Below are positions 41,539-45,176 of a stretch of 45,176 nucleotides of DNA, one piece after another (position 1 is the stretch's first letter; every line of letters begins with the position of its first letter). This DNA comes from a virus. Location of the stretch: positions 1-45,176 of the IMG/VR virus record IMGVR_UViG_3300012920_000076. One strand, 5' to 3'. The notes beneath the pieces were generated by a model. That model was not told the DNA's origin and did no database searches. It was given only the letters and a program-made list of their open reading frames with translations. Made by a program: the position numbers and the translations under genes.

Positions 41539-41544
41539 TTCGAC

Positions 41545-41572
41545 ATACTACCCTATGGGTCTCGTATGTCAA
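41545..41572 (-). promoter_or_regulatory. Putative leaderless promoter with spacer inverted repeat (P2)
   Basis: On the minus strand TTGACA is followed by 16 nt and TAGTAT, then 6 nt and the ATG of the 230-aa gene. The spacer contains ACCC-tat-GGGT. With the start site 6-7 nt after the -10, transcription would begin at or next to the start codon. Confidence 0.55.
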
Positions 41573-41580
41573 CTCCCTAC

Positions 41581-41658
41581 TCATGGCTTAAAACCAGAAG
41601 CGACCTCAAATACTAGATACCCAAAGAGGACGGTAAGTATTAGGGTAGCAAAAAACAT
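41581..41658 (-). CDS. Single-pass membrane micropeptide, 25 aa
   Basis: The ORF encodes a hydrophobic helix (MFFATLILTVLFGYLVFEV) followed by a short polar end (ASGFKP). It would span the membrane once. A promoter-like element ends 6 nt before its ATG (TTGACG-N16-TATAGT), and the next promoter begins 9 nt after its stop. Small phage membrane peptides can be toxins, lysis regulators or superinfection-exclusion factors. No family is known to me. Standard gene finders usually skip ORFs of this size. Confidence 0.5.
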   Translation of the reverse strand: MFFATLILTVLFGYLVFEVASGFKP

Positions 41659-41664
41659 AGTAAA

Positions 41665-41692
41665 ACTATAATAGGCGTAGCCTATTCGTCAA
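41665..41692 (-). promoter_or_regulatory. Putative leaderless promoter with spacer inverted repeat (P1)
   Basis: On the minus strand TTGACG is followed by 16 nt and TATAGT, then 6 nt and the micropeptide ATG. The spacer contains the perfect inverted repeat AATAGGC-tac-GCCTATT, a plausible operator. Geometry matches P2 almost exactly. Confidence 0.55.
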
Positions 41693-41726
41693 TATTTTTT
41701 GGATTAAAAATAAAAACCAAAAAAGA

Positions 41727-41925
41727 TATTGACAGTATTAGAGAGTCCTGAAAAGTTGATCCCGTGTTTTAATTGACATGTTTATGAATTGGTTTGATTG
41801 ATTCATTGAGCGCAAAGTTAAAGGTCAACTGGGTATTTTATTTACTTTGACCCAAAAGGGATACAGCGTTTGCCAAACCTGCTTTTAACTAGAAGGGCTG
41901 CATCGGGGGATGTGGCCCTTCTTAT
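41727..41925 (+). ncRNA. Candidate plus-strand structured RNA
   Basis: The plus strand has TTGACAGTATTAGAGAG near its 5' end, resembling the intergenic promoter-like motif, then a 6-bp stem GGTCAA/TTGACC, and ends in the hairpin at 41891-41922 followed by TATTTGA. No plausible ORF of useful size exists on this strand. The region lies inside an otherwise leftward operon. Initiation is unproven. Confidence 0.35.
41891..41922 (+). terminator. 14-bp GGGG-tetraloop hairpin, plus-strand oriented
   Basis: AGAAGGGCTGCATC pairs with GATGTGGCCCTTCT around GGGG. Two positions are G-U pairs on the plus strand but would be A-C mismatches on the minus strand, so the plus-strand RNA is likely the selected form. 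The following TATTTGA is a weak T-rich tail. It may also act as a less perfect terminator for the leftward 497-aa gene, whose stop overlaps it. Confidence 0.6.
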
Positions 41926-43415
41926 TTGATAGGCTTAGTTATCTTGTAATGTTTTTGCACCGAAAGCGGGCGAACATTGCTCAATTTAAGCAATTTTCGC
42001 TTACCACTAGGGGTAGTCCTATATCCGTCAAAAGCCGCATTTAATTTACTTGGCATATCAGTTTGCTCTAGGCTAATAAGTCCCTTTTCTTCCATGCTTT
42101 TCAGCATTTTAAGGAAAGGTATGCTCATGCCTTCGAGTGGGTTTGATCCTGTGTAAACTGTCCCGTAGTCATCCAGTAGGCGCGTGATAAGCTGACTGCC
42201 TTCACCCTTCTTCTGGGACTCTATTATGTTAATAGCTACACCATCCTTAAAATCGTTAAACTCAACCATGCTCTTATTATCTGTACGGATAATACGATTG
42301 CCGCCAGAATTATCTCGTACTTTTTCTTCGCCACCTATCCGATTCGGCTTCATTGCACTTATTGGTTGTCTATTGAGAATGGGATCGGTGAAACTAAGTC
42401 CCCTGCCATGATCGGGCATTATGGGACGTGTAAACTGGATTGGTAGCGTAGGTTGATCAGGACTGAGCATTCTTTGGTTATCCCTTATTGGTTTTTCATA
42501 GAAGGTCTCTGCTCTAGCCCTGTTTCTTTTGTTTTTTAATTCTTCACTCCTAAACCAATTTTGTGCCCTCATGAATAGAGGGTGAACTTCTTTAGCTAAC
42601 TCTTTATCGTTAAATAAACCAGACTTACCTGCATTCGATGTATCGTGACGAAGGTTATTATATAGTTCTCTAAGCTCGCCTTGGGTGTCCCATGCCTCTT
42701 GCATAATTTCACCAAGCTCGGTTCCCTTCGCTTTAGCTGCAGCCTTATTTAATTGCTCCTTATAGCTGAGTTCCTTTTGTAAATCCTTGAGAGACTCTTG
42801 AATTTTACTACGCCAGTCACCCTTCGTAAGGCCCTTGTACATCGGTAGGCTATCAATACTTGACCACCCCTTTGGTGTCACTTTTTTTTTGGCAAGATTT
42901 GCGGCAACAAGTTTAGGGCCAATAGCGGATGCTGCAGACCTTCTGTTAAATTCCCTTCGGGTCGTAACTGGCCCATCATTGATTTTATCGGGCTTCATCC
43001 ACGCAATAACTTTATCCCCAGTATCTACAGCCTTTACAGCTGCCTCTTTTGCGCCCTTGGCTACCTTAGGTGCTACCTTGGGGCCATATATGGCACTAGC
43101 CAGATTGACAAAGCCTCCTTCAGAGTAAGGCATCATACTGTCTACTGTAGCCCTTGCTGTACCAACTGGGTCTTTAGCCGCATCTATGGTACTTCCTATA
43201 AAAGAGGGCTGTGGTTGTGTAGACGCAGATTGGAAAGATGTATCCCCTATGTTACCCATGTCCTGCAGTGCGCCCATAAGCATATCTCCTACACCTCTTA
43301 CCATTGGCATAGGGTTAAATGGATTTGGAGCAGGAGGTGCTTCCCTTAGAGGTGGACGCATAGCCTCATAAGGGTCACGACCAAGCGAAAGTAAGTGATA
43401 TTGCTCTGGTGTCAT
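41922..43415 (-). CDS. Virion/ejection-like protein with C-terminal GNAT-like motif, 497 aa
   Basis: The N-terminal 100 residues are Pro/Met/Gly-rich (PPAPNPFNPMPMVRGVGDML) with hydrophobic segments, like the 819-aa protein. Helical basic regions follow (WRSKIQESLKDLQKELSYKE). Near residue 400, VAINIIESQKKGEGSQLITR matches the strand plus Q/R-x-x-G-x-G/A acetyl-CoA loop of GNAT acetyltransferases, and the later SIPFLKMLKSMEEKGL could be the C-terminal helix. The domain could acetylate host proteins after ejection, or be a degenerate fold. It overlaps the metallopeptidase gene by 4 bp. Confidence 0.5.
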   Translation of the reverse strand: MTPEQYHLLSLGRDPYEAMRPPLREAPPAPNPFNPMPMVRGVGDMLMGALQDMGNIGDTSFQSASTQPQPSFIGSTIDAAKDPVGTARATVDSMMPYSEGGFVNLASAIYGPKVAPKVAKGAKEAAVKAVDTGDKVIAWMKPDKINDGPVTTRREFNRRSAASAIGPKLVAANLAKKKVTPKGWSSIDSLPMYKGLTKGDWRSKIQESLKDLQKELSYKEQLNKAAAKAKGTELGEIMQEAWDTQGELRELYNNLRHDTSNAGKSGLFNDKELAKEVHPLFMRAQNWFRSEELKNKRNRARAETFYEKPIRDNQRMLSPDQPTLPIQFTRPIMPDHGRGLSFTDPILNRQPISAMKPNRIGGEEKVRDNSGGNRIIRTDNKSMVEFNDFKDGVAINIIESQKKGEGSQLITRLLDDYGTVYTGSNPLEGMSIPFLKMLKSMEEKGLISLEQTDMPSKLNAAFDGYRTTPSGKRKLLKLSNVRPLSVQKHYKITKPIK

Positions 43416-44569
43416 GCGTTCATCTCTTTGATAGCTCTATTGGTCTGAACGAAAGCTGGCATCCTCTTAATCATTTCTTTCTTATATTGCTTCCACTCCT
43501 TATCAAATCCTATAGGGTCCCCCTTATACATATGCTGACGACCTTGGTAGTATGGGTTGCTCGAGTCATTCTCAAATTTGTCTATCGCCCTTGCTGCATC
43601 TTCTTGATTGAATGGCCCCTTGAATCCAGAGGGGAATAAGTTCTTGTCTTGTATGTATCTACTCTTGATCTCTTTCATGAGCTCAATGTTTTCAACTGGC
43701 TTAAAGTAATAGTAGCCAGACTTGGACTTATTGGGTGCTGCGTACTCATCAATGTACCTTTTCTTTTCAGCCCTGAAGTTATTGAGGCGTTTGGCTGCTA
43801 ATTTTTTCTGCTCTGGGGTTTTTGCATTTTCATATGCTCTATATAAGCCCAATTCATTCAACTTACGACCTGCGTCCTCAACCCCATGTCCAAGTTCGTG
43901 TGCTACTACAGTATTCTTGCCAAACTCACTATCGAACGGACGAAGGGTTGATCTTAAGCCTGCCTCTCCTTTAAATATATTACGAGCCCATTCTACAGGA
44001 TCGGGATTATGTGGGTTAAGTCCTGTAATTGTGGGACCTGCAATAGTGATGTAATTATATGCACTGGAGTATGACCCTAGGGGATGACCATCGCCACCAT
44101 TCGCCCTTTTCGTTCTGACATAGGATGCTGGCCTGTTGTGATCAAACACTTCTTGGCTCTGCATCGTTCTCAATGGACTTTTGTTTACTCTGCCAGAACT
44201 AAGCTTAGGCAAAGTCCCTAATGCAGAGCCCTGAGGACTAAAACTCATTATCCGATCTTGTATTTTTTTAAATGCAGAAGGGCTATCATACTGGAATATA
44301 GGAATCTTAGTGTCATAATCCTTATCCCAGCCCATATTGTTTGCCAGACTGTAAGCTTTTGCGTCTTGAATCGCCTTATTTATGCCCCCCTCATAGTTAC
44401 TGAACCTAGGTGCCAAATACTCTCTTGGCCTTACTGTCCCAACATGCTTTAGTTGATAATCGCTAGGTACCTCGCGTACCTCACCTAGTCTGGAGTAGAT
44501 GTTTGCCTTTACGGGATGAGCATAAGGTAACTTAGGTTGTCTACTTATATTATCGTATGCGTTAGACAT
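43412..44569 (-). CDS. HELGH metallopeptidase-like protein, 385 aa
   Basis: A zincin motif lies at residues 224-228 (VVAHELGHGVEDAG), where the two His ligate zinc and the Glu is catalytic. A downstream Glu in YIDEYAAPNKS could be the third ligand. The N-terminal 200 residues are a Tyr/Pro/Arg-rich region (YDNISRQPKLPYAHPVKANI) without motif. Phage-encoded HExxH proteins are often virion-carried or ejected. This is the first gene of the second leftward block, and its ATG is close to a predicted transcription start (P3). The substrate is unknown. Confidence 0.75.
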   Translation of the reverse strand: MSNAYDNISRQPKLPYAHPVKANIYSRLGEVREVPSDYQLKHVGTVRPREYLAPRFSNYEGGINKAIQDAKAYSLANNMGWDKDYDTKIPIFQYDSPSAFKKIQDRIMSFSPQGSALGTLPKLSSGRVNKSPLRTMQSQEVFDHNRPASYVRTKRANGGDGHPLGSYSSAYNYITIAGPTITGLNPHNPDPVEWARNIFKGEAGLRSTLRPFDSEFGKNTVVAHELGHGVEDAGRKLNELGLYRAYENAKTPEQKKLAAKRLNNFRAEKKRYIDEYAAPNKSKSGYYYFKPVENIELMKEIKSRYIQDKNLFPSGFKGPFNQEDAARAIDKFENDSSNPYYQGRQHMYKGDPIGFDKEWKQYKKEMIKRMPAFVQTNRAIKEMNA

Positions 44570-44574
44570 GACAC

Positions 44575-44604
44575 ATATTCTCCCTATGGGAGCTGATTTG
44601 TCAA
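44575..44604 (-). promoter_or_regulatory. Putative leaderless promoter with spacer inverted repeat (P3)
   Basis: On the minus strand TTGACA is followed by 18 nt and GAATAT, then 5 nt and the ATG of the metallopeptidase gene. The spacer contains CTCCC-tat-GGGAG, and its GGGAG half could also serve as a Shine-Dalgarno sequence. The TATAGGGAG-like part recalls T7-type promoters, an alternative reading. Confidence 0.5.
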
Positions 44605-44943
44605 TTATATCCCGAAGCTCATATCGCTACGAGAAACCCCTTGGCCTTCTTTAGGTATATCCTAACCCATACCTGTGGTATACGTGCCTTTATCGGGGCT
44701 TATATGGCCCCTACGCGCGCGCACACGTAAAGGTTTCAGTTTTTGGAAACTTCCGAAAGCGGGTATAATATATATATGCCGCCGAGTCGCGTTCCCCCCT
44801 CCCCACCCCCCTATACATAATGTATGTTTTGTAACAAACCTAACAAATGAACTTGTTCTAGGGGTGTCACCAGCACGTCCGCTGGTGGCCGCCTATATAG
44901 ACAGGCGTATACACACGTAATAACAAAGTAAAAGGAATAAACC
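44605..44943 (+). promoter_or_regulatory. Gene-poor control region with inverted repeats, C-tract and sigma70-like promoter
   Basis: No credible gene is present. Small inverted repeats are TTAGG-tatat-CCTAA (44651-44665), ATACC-tgt-GGTAT (44669-44681) and CACCAGC/GCTGGTG (44868-44887). There is a 17-nt alternating purine-pyrimidine run (44713-44729), a C-rich tract (44794-44811) next to TATAATATATATA, and a promoter candidate with -10 TATAAT at 44764-44769. The region divides the leftward block from a rightward gene. It may hold an early promoter with a long leader, operators, or an origin. Confidence 0.5.
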
Positions 44944-45176
44944 ATGAGTGGTCAAATCATCACTACTAAGACCGATAACGCCGTGTCCCTTAGGACACAA
45001 CTCGACGCGAACGTAACCGCGTACTACGCCAACCGACCCAAAGGCGGTAGCACCCTAGCGAAGCTACAAGCCAAGGCGTCGGATGCAAAGACCGAAGCTC
45101 TCCTTAAGGAGGAAGCTCGAATCACAACCGATATAGCTAACGCTAAGACCGATGCCGAAAAGCAGAAAGCACAAGA
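44944..45176 (+). CDS. Partial rightward gene at the window edge
   Basis: The ATG is preceded by AAAGGAATAAACC, a good Shine-Dalgarno. The visible 77 codons read MSGQIITTKTDNAVSLRTQL and continue as a charged, helical Lys/Ala/Asp/Thr sequence (KASDAKTEALLKEEARITTD). Codon use is richer in GCG, CGA, TCG and ACC than most genes in the window. It could be an early DNA-associated protein, but with the C-terminus missing no family can be given. Confidence 0.75.
   Translation, partial: MSGQIITTKTDNAVSLRTQLDANVTAYYANRPKGGSTLAKLQAKASDAKTEALLKEEARITTDIANAKTDAEKQKAQ

Noticed and set aside
41868-41925. Possible tRNA-like segment with CTTTTAA resembling a Lys anticodon loop
   Set aside because: The flanking bases do not form an anticodon stem and there is no T-loop or acceptor stem.
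44569-44604. P3 read as a T7 promoter (ATAGGGAGA)
   Set aside because: Only the initiation part matches, upstream positions do not, and no T7-type RNA polymerase is visible. It is kept only as an alternative reading.
44794-44811. C-tract as a classical G-quadruplex on the minus strand
   Set aside because: Only three G-runs are separated by single bases, so the four-tract pattern is not clearly met.
44675-44920. Plus-strand ORF of 81 aa in the right control region
   Set aside because: It runs through promoter-like and hairpin DNA, its composition is unlike a protein, and there is no Shine-Dalgarno sequence. It is treated as noncoding.
1-45176. CRISPR arrays, tRNAs, rRNAs, integrase or IS elements
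   Set aside because: No regularly spaced short repeats, clover-leaf sequences, recombinase motifs or transposase genes were seen.

Overview
The window looks like a large part of the genome of a tailed double-stranded DNA bacteriophage, probably podovirus-like and probably lytic. Evidence for a phage: terminase (Walker A/B ATPase plus nuclease), portal, scaffold and capsid genes in canonical order, several tail-fibre genes, and a lambda/T7-style DNA-metabolism block. Evidence for a short tail: there is no recognisable tape measure, tail sheath or tail tube, while a connector-like gene, a very large nozzle-like gene and several ejection-type internal proteins are present. No integrase, transposase, tRNA, rRNA or CRISPR array was seen. 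I cannot name the host. Many structural genes lack a Shine-Dalgarno sequence, while several early genes have one.

Layout. (1) About 1-29,471, minus strand, reading right to left: packaging (29,471 to 26,554), portal, scaffold and major capsid (25,977 to 20,326), a probable lysis/membrane pair and connector (20,245 to 18,277), an adhesin/tail-fibre region (18,277 to 10,576), a 1,557-residue nozzle-like protein, a collar-type fibre, and ejection-type internal proteins that run off the left edge. (2) 29,472-29,718: divergent control region with a strong leftward terminator and promoter-like motif. (3) 29,719-37,321, plus strand: ERF annealing protein, a Cas4-like PD-(D/E)XK nuclease, a DUF932-like protein, RusA resolvase, a helicase-loader-like protein, DnaB helicase, SSB, a MazZ/DUF5664-like nucleotide hydrolase, a SWIM zinc-finger protein and small unknowns. 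(4) 44,569-37,314, minus strand: a second leftward block with an HELGH metallopeptidase, a protein with a GNAT-like motif, two low-complexity ejection-like proteins, a cysteine-cluster protein, a one-TM MscS-like protein and an HNH nuclease. (5) 44,570-45,176: a gene-poor control region full of inverted repeats, then the start of a plus-strand gene that runs off the right edge. DNA polymerase, RNA polymerase and endolysin were not found and may lie outside the window.

The most interesting signals are: a LamG adhesin domain split exactly across a stop/start overlap, repaired by one base; three promoter-like elements in the second leftward block that predict leaderless mRNAs and carry inverted repeats inside the -35/-10 spacer, one of them driving a 25-residue membrane micropeptide; a plus-strand hairpin whose G-U pairs indicate an RNA in an otherwise leftward block; lambda-O-like 18-bp repeats inside the helicase-loader gene; a phage-encoded mini-MscS protein; and terminator-plus-promoter punctuation in front of the capsid gene and of the whole structural block.
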